Source: Pseudomonas sp. AOB-7
GTDB lineage: Bacteria > Pseudomonadota > Gammaproteobacteria > Pseudomonadales > Pseudomonadaceae
Direction: 5' to 3'
Assembly (NCBI RefSeq): GCF_003696305.1
Contig: NZ_RFFK01000001.1
Location: forward strand, 124,001-188,000
DNA length: 64,000 nt
The position numbers were made by a program, and so were the translations under genes. Shown piece by piece: positions 45,013-52,710 of the stretch (positions are counted from its first letter, which is position 1; every line of letters starts with the position of its first letter). The notes under the pieces are model-generated. The model was not told the DNA's origin. It worked only from the letters and a program-made list of their open reading frames with translations, and searched no databases.

Positions 45013-46598
45013 TGGCTGAATCCGTGATCGTTGACGCCCAGGGCCGCCCGATCCACAAGAGCGAATTGCTCCAGGAGCTGGTTCAGGCCAGCACCACGGG
45101 CGTTTACCAGGCCTGGACGGCCGAGTCCGTCTCGGCCTCCCTCGACCCGGCGCGCCTGCGCACGATCCTGCAGGCAGCAGCCACCGGCGACCATTACGCC
45201 TACCTGACCCTGGCCGAGGAAATGGAGGAGAAAGACCCGCACTATGCCGCCGTGCTGGGCACGCGCAAGCGGGCCGTCTCCGGCCTGCCGGCTACCGTCG
45301 AGGCCGCCAGTGAGGACGAACACGACGAACACTTGGCCGAGGCCGTGCGCGAGCTGGTCGAGGCGCCCGAGTTCAGCGACATGCTCGACGACCTGCTGGA
45401 CGCCATCGGCAAGGGCTACTCGGTGGCCGAACCGATCTGGCAGCTGACCGGCGGCCAGCTCTGGCCGGTGCGCTACGAGCACCGCGACCCGCGCTGGTTC
45501 CAGTTCGACAGGGTGAGCGGCCAGCGCCTGCAGCTGCGCAGCGAGGGCGGCGAAGGGCTGGAGATTCCGCCCGGCAGGCTGATCATCCACAAGCCGCGCT
45601 TGAAGTCCGGCCTGCCGATCCGCGGCGGCGTGGCGCGCCTGGTGGCCGTGTCGTTCATGTGCAAGGCCTTCGGCCTCAAGGACTGGATGCGCTTTGCCGA
45701 ACTGTTCGGCATGCCGCTGCGCATCGGCCGCTACGGCCCCGGCGCCAAGCCGGACGACATTGCCGTGCTGCGCCGCGCCGTGGCCCAGTTGGCCGCCGAT
45801 GCCGCCGCCGTCATGCCGGACGGGATGAAGATCGAGTTTGTCGAGATCGCCAACGCCGCAGGCGGCGCCGAGCTGTTCGAGCGCCTGGCCGAGTGGCTGG
45901 ACAAGCAGATCAGCAAGGGCGTGTTAGGCCAGACCATGACCACCGACGACGGGTCCAGCCAGAGCCAGGCCAACGTACATAACGAAGTGCGCCTGGACAT
46001 CCTGCGCGCCGACGCCAAGCAGTTGGCGGCCACCCTCAACCGCGACCTGGTGCGCACCTTCATCGACCTGAACTACGGCCCCCAGGAACGCTACCCGCGC
46101 ATCGTCCTGCAGGTCACCGAACCCGAGGACTTGAAGGCCCTGGCCGATGCCCTGGGGCCGTTCATCGACCGGGGCCTGCCGGTGGAAGCCTCGGCCATCC
46201 TGGACAAGTTCGGCCTGGCCGCGCCCGAGGCAGGCGCCGCGATACTGCGCCCCCAACATGCGGCGCAGCATGCGGCGCAGCCGCTGCCGGCCCTGAACCG
46301 CGAGCAGCCGCCCTGCGCCTGCCTTGCCTGCGGCGAGCGCAAGGCGCTCAACGCCGAACAGCAGAAGCGCGACGCGCTGGACGAGCTGGTGGCCGGCGAC
46401 CTGGCCGACTGGGTACCGCTGATGCGCCCGGTGCTCGACCCGGTGCAGGCGCTGGCACAGAAGGCCGCGACCTTCGATGACTTCAAGGCCGGATTGGCCG
46501 GCCTGCTCGACCAGATGGACGACAGTGCCCTGATCGAGCGCCTGGCCCTGGCCGCCTTCAAGGCCCGCGCCCAGGGCGACGCGAGCGACCCGCTATGA
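45012..46598 (+). CDS. Portal protein (Mu gp29, DUF935)
   Basis: A 528-residue DUF935 protein that forms the portal ring through which DNA is packaged. Landmarks: DPHYAAVLGTRKRAVSGLPATVEA, GYSVAEPIWQ, MRFAELFGMPLRIGRYG, and LGQTMTTDDGSSQSQANVHNEVR. A Cys pair (CACLACGERK) occurs near residue 437. The start has a weak ribosome site and overlaps the terminase stop. The next gene overlaps it by four bases. Confidence 0.92.
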   Translation: MAESVIVDAQGRPIHKSELLQELVQASTTGVYQAWTAESVSASLDPARLRTILQAAATGDHYAYLTLAEEMEEKDPHYAAVLGTRKRAVSGLPATVEAASEDEHDEHLAEAVRELVEAPEFSDMLDDLLDAIGKGYSVAEPIWQLTGGQLWPVRYEHRDPRWFQFDRVSGQRLQLRSEGGEGLEIPPGRLIIHKPRLKSGLPIRGGVARLVAVSFMCKAFGLKDWMRFAELFGMPLRIGRYGPGAKPDDIAVLRRAVAQLAADAAAVMPDGMKIEFVEIANAAGGAELFERLAEWLDKQISKGVLGQTMTTDDGSSQSQANVHNEVRLDILRADAKQLAATLNRDLVRTFIDLNYGPQERYPRIVLQVTEPEDLKALADALGPFIDRGLPVEASAILDKFGLAAPEAGAAILRPQHAAQHAAQPLPALNREQPPCACLACGERKALNAEQQKRDALDELVAGDLADWVPLMRPVLDPVQALAQKAATFDDFKAGLAGLLDQMDDSALIERLALAAFKARAQGDASDPL

Positions 46599-47395
46599 GC
46601 GGGCCAACGCGCGAGCCGCTGCCCGTCCCCGTGCCAAGGGAGGCGCTCGACTACCTGCGCGCCAAGGGTTACCGCGTCGGCTTCGACCACCACGACGTCT
46701 GGCAGGAGGAACACGCCACGGCCTGGACGGTGGCCAAGGCCATGCGCCTGGACATCCTGGAGGCGCTCCGCGCGGCCGTGGACGAGGCCATCGCGGGCGG
46801 CCACGCCTTCGCCGAATTCAAGCGCGAGCTGCAGCCGCTGCTGGAAAAGCTGGGCTGGTGGGGCCGTGGCGAACTGCTCGACCCGCTAACCGGCGAGACG
46901 CGCGAGGTGCAGCTGGGCAGCCCGCGCCGCCTGCGCACCATCTATGACGTGAACCTGCGCCAGGCCCACGCCGCCGGCCAGTGGCAGCGTATCGAGCGCA
47001 CCAGCACCGCACTGCCATACCTGCTCTATCAGCTCGGCCCAAGCCGCGAGCACCGGCGGGAGCATGCGGGCTGGGCCGGCATCCTGCTGCCTGCGGACGA
47101 CCCGTGGTGGCAAACGCACTTCCCCCCGAACGGCTGGGGCTGCAAGTGCTGGGTGCGCCAGGTCAGCCGCCGCGAGGCCGAGCGCCTGTTGGCCTCGGGC
47201 GAGTACCTGAGCCAGGCACCCGACCTGGGCGTGCAGGAGTACGTCAACCAGCGCACCGGCCAGGTAGTCAGCGTGCCGGTCGGCATAGAGCCAGGCTGGG
47301 CCTACAACCCCGGCCAGGTATCGAGGCTGGCCAGGGCGCGGCAGCTACTGGCGGAAAAGCACAGTCCCGATAGTGGGCAAAGTAATGGCACATGA
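46595..47395 (+). CDS. Minor head protein (Mu gp30/F-type)
   Basis: A 266-residue protein with the Mu F-type minor head region (REVQLGSPRRLRTIYDVNLRQAHAAGQWQRI, DDPWWQTHFPPNGWGCKCWVRQVS, IEPGWAYNPG). These proteins connect portal and capsid during head assembly. It is shorter than Mu gp30 (over 400), and its end adjoins the start of an accessory island with lower GC. Either this short form is normal for the group or the C-terminus was trimmed by cargo insertion. Confidence 0.86.
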   Translation: MSGPTREPLPVPVPREALDYLRAKGYRVGFDHHDVWQEEHATAWTVAKAMRLDILEALRAAVDEAIAGGHAFAEFKRELQPLLEKLGWWGRGELLDPLTGETREVQLGSPRRLRTIYDVNLRQAHAAGQWQRIERTSTALPYLLYQLGPSREHRREHAGWAGILLPADDPWWQTHFPPNGWGCKCWVRQVSRREAERLLASGEYLSQAPDLGVQEYVNQRTGQVVSVPVGIEPGWAYNPGQVSRLARARQLLAEKHSPDSGQSNGT

Positions 47396-47459
47396 TAGGA
47401 TTCGTATGCGCTTACAGAGCGCCATATCCAACAGCAAGGGCTTGGCCCAAGGAATAGCT

Positions 47460-47933
47460 ATGAAGTTTGTCTACCGCAGTTTCAAAAAAAGCTTTTTGTG
47501 CTTCGCTATCACCCCAGCTTTGATGCTGCTGGCCGTGGTGCTGACCCTCATGGGCAAACTATCCGCTGATACTGAGATACCTGATTGGTTCGCCGGACTT
47601 TTGAACTGGCGTTACTCGGCTGACGATTTCTTTGTCGCTCTGCTAATCGGTTGCATGGTCTGCGGCCTCACCGCATTATTGATCGAAACGCAACCCCTGC
47701 CACGCCGCGAGAAATATTTCATAGCGAAGGCCTACGACCTGACGGGCTCCTTTATTGCGAAGAATTTCTTTTTTTGGGGCGGCGTATTTTTCGCATGGTC
47801 ATTTGGCTCCCGCCTGATCCCGTTCATTGAGCGCGTCCCAGCCCAGGAAGTAATGGTGCCGTTGTTTATAGTTGCCGGGATTGCAATCGAATACGGCCTG
47901 ATTAAGTTCAAGCATCAGACAGTTCGGGCATAA
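47460..47933 (+). CDS. Moron: small integral membrane protein
   Basis: A 157-residue protein with about four predicted membrane spans (FAITPALMLLAVVLTLMG, VALLIGCMVCGLTALLI, FFFWGGVFFAWSFG, VPLFIVAGIAIEYG). GC is well below that of the head genes and codon choice is different. AAGGA precedes ATG 47460; longer starts at 47373 overlap the minor head gene. A superinfection-exclusion role is possible from topology and place, but nothing shows it directly. Confidence 0.65.
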   Translation: MKFVYRSFKKSFLCFAITPALMLLAVVLTLMGKLSADTEIPDWFAGLLNWRYSADDFFVALLIGCMVCGLTALLIETQPLPRREKYFIAKAYDLTGSFIAKNFFFWGGVFFAWSFGSRLIPFIERVPAQEVMVPLFIVAGIAIEYGLIKFKHQTVRA

Positions 47934-47967
47934 CACTGCGGGCGACAATCAGAAGGGAAACCACCCC

Positions 47968-48339
47968 ATGGAGCAAGCACATCACCTACACCAATGCGCT
48001 CACTGTGCCGGCACGGGAACCTGCAGCACCGGCAATGCCGGCGAGAGCTGCGCGGTCTGCGTAAAGAAGAATGAGCTGAGCAAAGGCCAGTATGCCGGCC
48101 TGGCCTGCGGAACCTGCGGCGGCCTGGGCAAGACCGACACCATCACCTACCGCATGGCACATCGCACCCAACCGGTACTCGCAATCATCATGGTGATGCT
48201 GTCGTTGGCGTTGGTGTTTATTTTCGGCCTGGCCAAAAGCCCCTATTTCCACGAGGTCATGGCCTTCTGCACCACCCTGATAGGTGGCGTCATCGGCTAC
48301 TACTTCTCTAGTAAGGGCACGGGCGAGATCAAAGGCTGA
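47968..48339 (+). CDS. Moron: DnaJ-type zinc-finger membrane protein
   Basis: A 123-residue protein. The first ~60 residues hold four Cys pairs in CAHCAGTGTC, CAVC and CGTCGGLGK, like the DnaJ central zinc fingers (CxxCxGxG). Two membrane spans follow (VLAIIMVMLSLALVFIFGLA and MAFCTTLIGGVIGYYFS). AAGGGAA is upstream. A DnaJ-like finger joined to a membrane anchor is seen in unknown phage proteins; function unassigned. Confidence 0.68.
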   Translation: MEQAHHLHQCAHCAGTGTCSTGNAGESCAVCVKKNELSKGQYAGLACGTCGGLGKTDTITYRMAHRTQPVLAIIMVMLSLALVFIFGLAKSPYFHEVMAFCTTLIGGVIGYYFSSKGTGEIKG

Positions 48340-48422
48340 TCAATCTGCCGGCGCCGAGCAGGTGCCAGCGACTGGCAGGGGGCGGCGGGGAGCCGGTCGT
48401 CGGGGGGCAGTCAATTGGCGTT

Positions 48423-48519
48423 AGGCCCTGGAAGGGCCTGTAGGCGCTTTGAAAGATGCGCCCCACGTCGAGCTATGGCCCACCTTAGAATTCCGTTTCT
48501 AACGCGGGTCTAACGCGTA
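48423..48519. repeat. Hairpin and tandem TCTAACGCG repeat downstream of the membrane morons
   Basis: AGGCCCT and AGGGCCT flank GGA (48423-48439), a seven-base stem without a U tract. TCTAACGCG occurs twice, at 48500-48508 and 48511-48519, eleven bases apart. They lie in the 208-base gap between convergent genes and could help end transcription from either side. Role unknown. Confidence 0.35.
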
Positions 48520-48547
48520 TGGCGCGCCCCGTTTGAGGAGACAGAGC

Positions 48548-49717
48548 CTAATCTTCCCCCTGCTCCTCGGGCTTCTTGTTCGTAGCATTGCGCAAACCTG
48601 GGAAGCCAAGGCTCAAAGCAGCCTGTGTGAGCTGTGACTGCCTGTCTGTCCACTCTTTAATGGCAGCCATACGAGGGCCATGTATTGCTTCGCTAGCAGC
48701 TAAATACGCCTCGGTCGATCTTAATACCTTATCCCGGTCCGCTTGATAAAGCTTCGCTAAATCCGAGATGCTGGTAGAGGCAAGACCTCTAGCTCCAGTC
48801 AGTTCATGTGCAAGATCAGTCTCACGGGTAGAGCTATTTTTCAGCTTGCTCATTTCTGTTTTGAGCTTATTTACAAGCTTTTCAGAGGCGGCGCTTTGCT
48901 TCTTCTCTTTTTCTAGTTCGGCTAATGCTGCCTCCATAGCCTCAAGAGCTCCTGCACGTTCTTTTTGTACGGCAACTATGCGCGCCTCTGTCTTTTGCAG
49001 TTCCTCGGCCAGTACCTTTACAAAGCTTCCCATTTCATCCGCTTGCCCAGCTAGCCGGTTGAATATTCCTAGGAAGTAGCTGACGTGCTCATTGTCAGAG
49101 AAGTTCGGATAGCGAACCTTATGGTCGATTTCGCTCCAACCCTCCTCGAATATCGTCCTGACTTGGACTTCGGCAAAAACCATTCTGCGCTGTGGCTGAG
49201 TGGAAATGATGTAGTGGATTGAGCGATAGCCTTTGGGATGTTCCTGGTGGGCGAACGCCTCCTCGGCAAAACGATTCTCGGGCGCATCATCACCCTTGCG
49301 CGTATAGACGATAGGAGTCTCGGCTAGCGGCCAACCGTCGCGGATAGCCTTATCGATGTCCTCACAGTCGTCCTTAAACAAGTGGAGCGCCCTAACGCCA
49401 ATCAGGTCTGTGACAATGGAGAAATAGTTTTCGACCGAGATTTCACGATATTTGGCCGACTGCTCGCTGCATTTCCTGACGATCTTTTCGAGCAGGTGCT
49501 CCGTATCCTTGATGCGCCAGCGTACGGAGTGAACCCCTGTGAAGGTCTGCATGACCCGAGCAATCAGCTCCGCACAGGCGCGCAACTGCTCATGATTGGC
49601 TTCGTGGTCAAGGCCTATTGCACGCAGCATGTCCCACTCTAACTGCGACGCCTCCCAAACCTCTTGGCTAATGCGATTGCGCTGGAGGAAATCTTCGAGG
49701 GTGAGGTCCTTCATCAT
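48548..49717 (-). CDS. RelA/SpoT-domain protein, candidate alarmone synthetase moron
   Basis: A 389-residue protein facing against the late operon. Residues ~55-205 are a RelA/SpoT nucleotidyltransferase domain with key motifs kept: RWRIK (66-70), DLIGVRALHLF (104-114), YRSIHY (164-169) and EVQVRTIFEEGWSEIDHKVRY (183-203). No HD hydrolase domain is present. A coiled-coil (~230-300) and a tail follow. Such single-domain proteins make (p)ppGpp or act as toxic synthetases that pyrophosphorylate nucleotides or tRNA; some prophage ones (CapRel type) are anti-phage. ATG 49717 follows GGAG. Low GC indicates transfer. Confidence 0.82.
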   Translation of the reverse strand: MMKDLTLEDFLQRNRISQEVWEASQLEWDMLRAIGLDHEANHEQLRACAELIARVMQTFTGVHSVRWRIKDTEHLLEKIVRKCSEQSAKYREISVENYFSIVTDLIGVRALHLFKDDCEDIDKAIRDGWPLAETPIVYTRKGDDAPENRFAEEAFAHQEHPKGYRSIHYIISTQPQRRMVFAEVQVRTIFEEGWSEIDHKVRYPNFSDNEHVSYFLGIFNRLAGQADEMGSFVKVLAEELQKTEARIVAVQKERAGALEAMEAALAELEKEKKQSAASEKLVNKLKTEMSKLKNSSTRETDLAHELTGARGLASTSISDLAKLYQADRDKVLRSTEAYLAASEAIHGPRMAAIKEWTDRQSQLTQAALSLGFPGLRNATNKKPEEQGED

Positions 49718-49822
49718 GCTGAACTCCGTAAGCCGCGTTAGTGGCGATCTGCCAGAAGCGGCAACACTACCACTTCGCCAGGACTCACTGAATCCCCTCA
49801 CATAGGTGCACGCCCCACAAAA

Positions 49823-49956
49823 CAGCGACCATGTTGCTGGCTCATACCAAACGAAAAAGGGCCGACCGGCCGCAGTGTTCCAGCACCCCGACCGGCCGCC
49901 AAACCCGCAGAGCACGCCTGCAAGCCCAGCAAAGGCCCCCCACTTCGTCGACGAAG
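49823..49956. promoter_or_regulatory. Hairpins and palindrome in the divergent relA-like/com interval
   Basis: A CAGCGAC/GTTGCTG hairpin around CAT (49823-49839), two copies of GACCGGCCGC (first at 49864), and a perfect 14-base palindrome CTTCGTCGACGAAG (49943-49956) lie between the divergent genes. The palindrome ends 46 bases before the com start and could bind a dimeric regulator. No GATC cluster like the Dam-controlled Mu mom promoter is present here. Confidence 0.45.
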
Positions 49957-50002
49957 CGCGGGCACCTTATCAGCTGGCTATTTGTACAGTAAAGGCATGC
50001 CC

Positions 50003-50239
50003 ATGCACCAACCGCAATCCATCGAAGTCCGCTGCGGCGGCTGTAGCCGTCTCTTGGCCAAGGCCGCCAGCTTCACCCAATTGCAGATCAAGTGCCCGCG
50101 TTGCCGGGCGATCAACCAGATAGCCACGAGCTACCCGAATCCAGAGCGCCACCGAGCGCCTCGATCCGTTGAGGTAGCTCATGGCCAAGAAAGCCCATCA
50201 CCCGGCCGCACCGGGACAGTTCACCCCACCTACCACTGA
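50003..50239 (+). CDS. com: Com-like zinc-binding translational activator
   Basis: A 78-residue protein whose first ~45 residues fit Mu Com: SIEVRCGGCSRLLAKAASFTQLQIKCPRCRAINQI, with the CxxC...CxxC zinc site. In Mu, Com binds the mom mRNA and opens its start site. The gene overlaps mom by 59 bases, as in Mu. ATG 50003 has AAAGG seven bases upstream; ATG 49997 is two codons earlier. Late, controlled expression is expected. Confidence 0.88.
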   Translation: MHQPQSIEVRCGGCSRLLAKAASFTQLQIKCPRCRAINQIATSYPNPERHRAPRSVEVAHGQESPSPGRTGTVHPTYH

Positions 50240-50960
50240 CCAGGTGGGATACCTGCACGGGAGCGAAGCCCTGGCCGGCTTCGGCTCCCGAAACTTCTAT
50301 GTGGCGCAGCTCCCCCGCGCCGAGGCCAACCGCATGATCATCGCTAACCACTACTCCGGGCGCATCGTGAACAACAGTTATATTCACCTCGGCGTCTGGA
50401 TCGGTGGCGTGCTACGCGGCGCGCTGCAGTTCGGCTATGCCCTGAACCCGGTGGCCGGCGCGCAGAAGTTCGTGGCCGGCACCCAGGTTGACCAGTACCT
50501 GGAGCTGAACCGCATGTGGCTGGACGACGTGGCGCCGCGCAACAGTGAGAGCCGCGCCCTGTCCTATGCCTTCAAGTTCATCAAGCGGGCCTGCCCGCGC
50601 GTGGCCTGGGTGCAGAGTTTTGCGGACGAGCGCTGCGGCGGTTGGGGTGTGGTCTACCAGGCGGCGAACTTCCTCTACCTAGGTCACCACCGCACCAGCT
50701 TCTATGAGCTGGACGGCCAGGCCTATCACCCCATGCTGCTGACCGCGCACAAGAAATCGGGCCAACGCGGCCAGTTCCTGCGAGCCAACAAGCACCGAGC
50801 GATCAAGCGCAGCCTGTTGCAGTTCCGCTATATCTACCTGATCAAGCCGAGTTGGCGGGCCAGGTTCAAGAAGGCGCCGTTGCCGTTTCCGAAGCCTGGG
50901 CAGGCGTTACCGGATCGGCGGCGGTTGAAGTCAGCTCTAGCCCAGCAAGCCCAGCGCTGA
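50181..50960 (+). CDS. mom: Mom-type DNA adenine modification protein
   Basis: A 259-residue Mom protein. Mu Mom converts adenine in phage DNA to N6-(1-acetamido)adenine, blocking restriction enzymes. Motifs kept are SRNFYVAQLP, HYSGRIVNNSYIHLGV (57-72), ELNRMWLDD (108-116), PRNSESRALS and SFADERCGGWG (146-156), including the conserved Arg and Asp of the GNAT-like site. The C-terminal ~60 residues (FRYIYLIKPSWRARF...) extend beyond the conserved core. The start overlaps com in another frame with GAGG upstream, so translation probably depends on Com. Confidence 0.9.
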   Translation: MAKKAHHPAAPGQFTPPTTDQVGYLHGSEALAGFGSRNFYVAQLPRAEANRMIIANHYSGRIVNNSYIHLGVWIGGVLRGALQFGYALNPVAGAQKFVAGTQVDQYLELNRMWLDDVAPRNSESRALSYAFKFIKRACPRVAWVQSFADERCGGWGVVYQAANFLYLGHHRTSFYELDGQAYHPMLLTAHKKSGQRGQFLRANKHRAIKRSLLQFRYIYLIKPSWRARFKKAPLPFPKPGQALPDRRRLKSALAQQAQR

Positions 50961-51088
50961 TGAGGTGCCCACCCAAACCGCCCGCCTGGTCAATTTTCAG
51001 AACATTCTCACGCCAATACGCAGGCATGGCGCCCACGCTTGGAGGTAAGATTCCGAGGTTTATGCCATACCAATTCGAGGGATCGAGA

Positions 51089-52354
51089 ATGAGCGGCTAT
51101 GTGCCCAACAACAGAGATGAGCGGCCCGCACCAAAGCCTGAACCCTATAACGGCGACTTCGACCGACAACCTGCCCGGCCTCTGGTGGCGCAAGCGCAGC
51201 CAGAGATGCCGCGCCAGGAACTTCGGCAGGCCGGCTGTGTTTTCGCCAAGTCCTGCAATCTGCCTGACGGCGTTATCGATCATCAGCAGCCCGGCAACTT
51301 CATCCCTTTGGAGTCGTTGAAAACCTACGGGGAATGGGCAGTACTGGGTACAGGGAGCGCTATTGCGGCCACCGGCACGCCGCTGAAGTTGGTGGGTGGT
51401 TCCTCATCCGCTACAGCCTTGGCTACACGCCTGGGCGGCAGCATCGCACTGGCCTTGGCAGAAGGAGCAGCTACGGCGGGTGTAGTGGCCGGGACAGCGC
51501 TAGGCAGTATTGCCATGCTTCTGCCCAATAACAACCTCTCCCCGGATAGCGCCTACTACACCAAAGAACAGTATGCAGCGCTCGACATGGGACGAACCCG
51601 CGCGCGCCTGAGCATCAAGCACCTCCCCGATGGTTCGGTCGATATTTATGGCTTTTACACCGGTGGCAAAGCCAGCTGGGAAAAGGTACCGGTTATCGAG
51701 GCCGTCCCTCGCGGCGATCAGTTCGTCGCCGATATAGGCCTGGGCATCGAACTGATCTGGACGCCCGCCGCCGACCCGAACGATGTGCTGGGTATTCCGG
51801 CACTGGAGGGCGCCCCCGCGCTGCCGACCGTGTGGGTATACCCACCGACCGAGAAGTCCGACCAGATTCTGGTCAACCCCGTGCATCCGCCCGAGTACCA
51901 GGATGCGATCATCTGGTTTCCCAGCACCGATATCCAGCCGATATACATCGCGCTGAGTCTGCGTGATGAACCGGGCGTAGTGACGGGGCAAGGGCAGGAC
52001 GTAACGGGCATCTGGCTGGCGGATGCCGGCCGGGAGCTGGGTGCGCCGGTTCCCTCGCAGATTGCCGATCAGTTGCGAGGGAAGCGGTTCAGTAGCTTCG
52101 ATGATTTTAGGCGAGCGTTCTGGACGGCTGTTGGAAATGACTCGGTGCTGAGTGGGCAATTCAACGAGCGAAACGCTAAGGACATGGCAAAGGGCTTTTC
52201 CCCAGTTGCTCCCTCCGCTGAACATGCGGGGAAAAGGCGCGTCTATGAGATCCATCACATTGAAGCGATATCCGAAGGTGGCGCCGTGTACGATCTTGAC
52301 AACTTAGGCGTTACGACTCCAAAACATCACATTGGACTTCATAAGAAGGGGTAA
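51089..52354 (+). CDS. S-type-pyocin-like bacteriocin with HNH DNase domain
   Basis: A 421-residue toxin. A Cys-bearing N-terminal region (GCVFAKSCNLPDGVIDHQQPGNFIPL, about 49-74) precedes an Ala/Gly-rich hydrophobic stretch (~80-140). A pyocin-S translocation-type domain follows (~150-285; GFYTGGKASWEKVPVIEAVP, LPTVWVYPPTE). The C-terminus is a colicin E9-type HNH nuclease with HH 389-390, Asn 405, His 414 and His 418. No typical receptor-binding domain is visible, and it is short for an S pyocin (over 600). ATG 51089 follows GAGGG. It is followed four bases later by its immunity gene. Confidence 0.88.
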   Translation: MSGYVPNNRDERPAPKPEPYNGDFDRQPARPLVAQAQPEMPRQELRQAGCVFAKSCNLPDGVIDHQQPGNFIPLESLKTYGEWAVLGTGSAIAATGTPLKLVGGSSSATALATRLGGSIALALAEGAATAGVVAGTALGSIAMLLPNNNLSPDSAYYTKEQYAALDMGRTRARLSIKHLPDGSVDIYGFYTGGKASWEKVPVIEAVPRGDQFVADIGLGIELIWTPAADPNDVLGIPALEGAPALPTVWVYPPTEKSDQILVNPVHPPEYQDAIIWFPSTDIQPIYIALSLRDEPGVVTGQGQDVTGIWLADAGRELGAPVPSQIADQLRGKRFSSFDDFRRAFWTAVGNDSVLSGQFNERNAKDMAKGFSPVAPSAEHAGKRRVYEIHHIEAISEGGAVYDLDNLGVTTPKHHIGLHKKG

Positions 52355-52358
52355 CCAA

Positions 52359-52613
52359 ATGGACTTGAAGAGCAACTTTTCCGATTACACCCAGGATGAG
52401 TTTCTAGAGTTGATTCGAGCGATTGAGAGTGCAGGGACAGAAGATGAGCGCGACAGCTTACTTGAGCACTTTATCACTGTCGCAGAGCACCCGGCGGGGT
52501 CCGATCTGCTCTACTACCCCGATCCTGGTGCAGATGACAGTCCCGAAGGCATTCTCCAAACAGTCAAAGCCTGGCGCGCCGCCAACGGACTACCTGGTTT
52601 CAAGGTCGTCTAG
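52359..52613 (+). CDS. Colicin/pyocin DNase immunity protein (Im9-like)
   Basis: An 84-residue acidic protein closely resembling Im2/Im9: MDLKSNFSDYTQDEFLELI..., then EHPAGSDLLYYPDPGADDSPEGI with the conserved SD-YY patch that contacts the DNase, and VKAWRAANGLPGFK. It blocks the toxin encoded just upstream. AAGGGG stands eight bases before the ATG. It must be made in the lysogen, so a promoter inside the toxin gene is likely, though I could not identify one. Confidence 0.92.
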   Translation: MDLKSNFSDYTQDEFLELIRAIESAGTEDERDSLLEHFITVAEHPAGSDLLYYPDPGADDSPEGILQTVKAWRAANGLPGFKVV

Positions 52614-52661
52614 TCGTTTCATCATCGAATGAGCGCATTGGTGATCAGTTACTGACACCCG

Positions 52662-52710
52662 TCCCCTAATCCCGCTCCCCTCATGCCGCCGACCATGGCG
52701 GCATGAACAC
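52662..52710 (+). promoter_or_regulatory. Repeated palindromic leader element, copy 2 (protease)
   Basis: Bases 52679-52710 equal 40301-40332 exactly. Arms ATGCCGCC and GGCGGCAT flank GACCAT, and the protease ATG (52703) lies on the right arm. TCCCCTAAT (52662-52670) is shared too, one base farther from the palindrome than in copy 1. Position corresponds to the Mu late promoter ahead of gene I. It follows the cargo island, so it may restart head transcription. Confidence 0.65.

Noticed and set aside
49864-49906. Repeated GACCGGCCGC as a possible CRISPR-like array
   Set aside because: Only two short copies with a spacer too short and no further units; better read as hairpins in an intergenic region.
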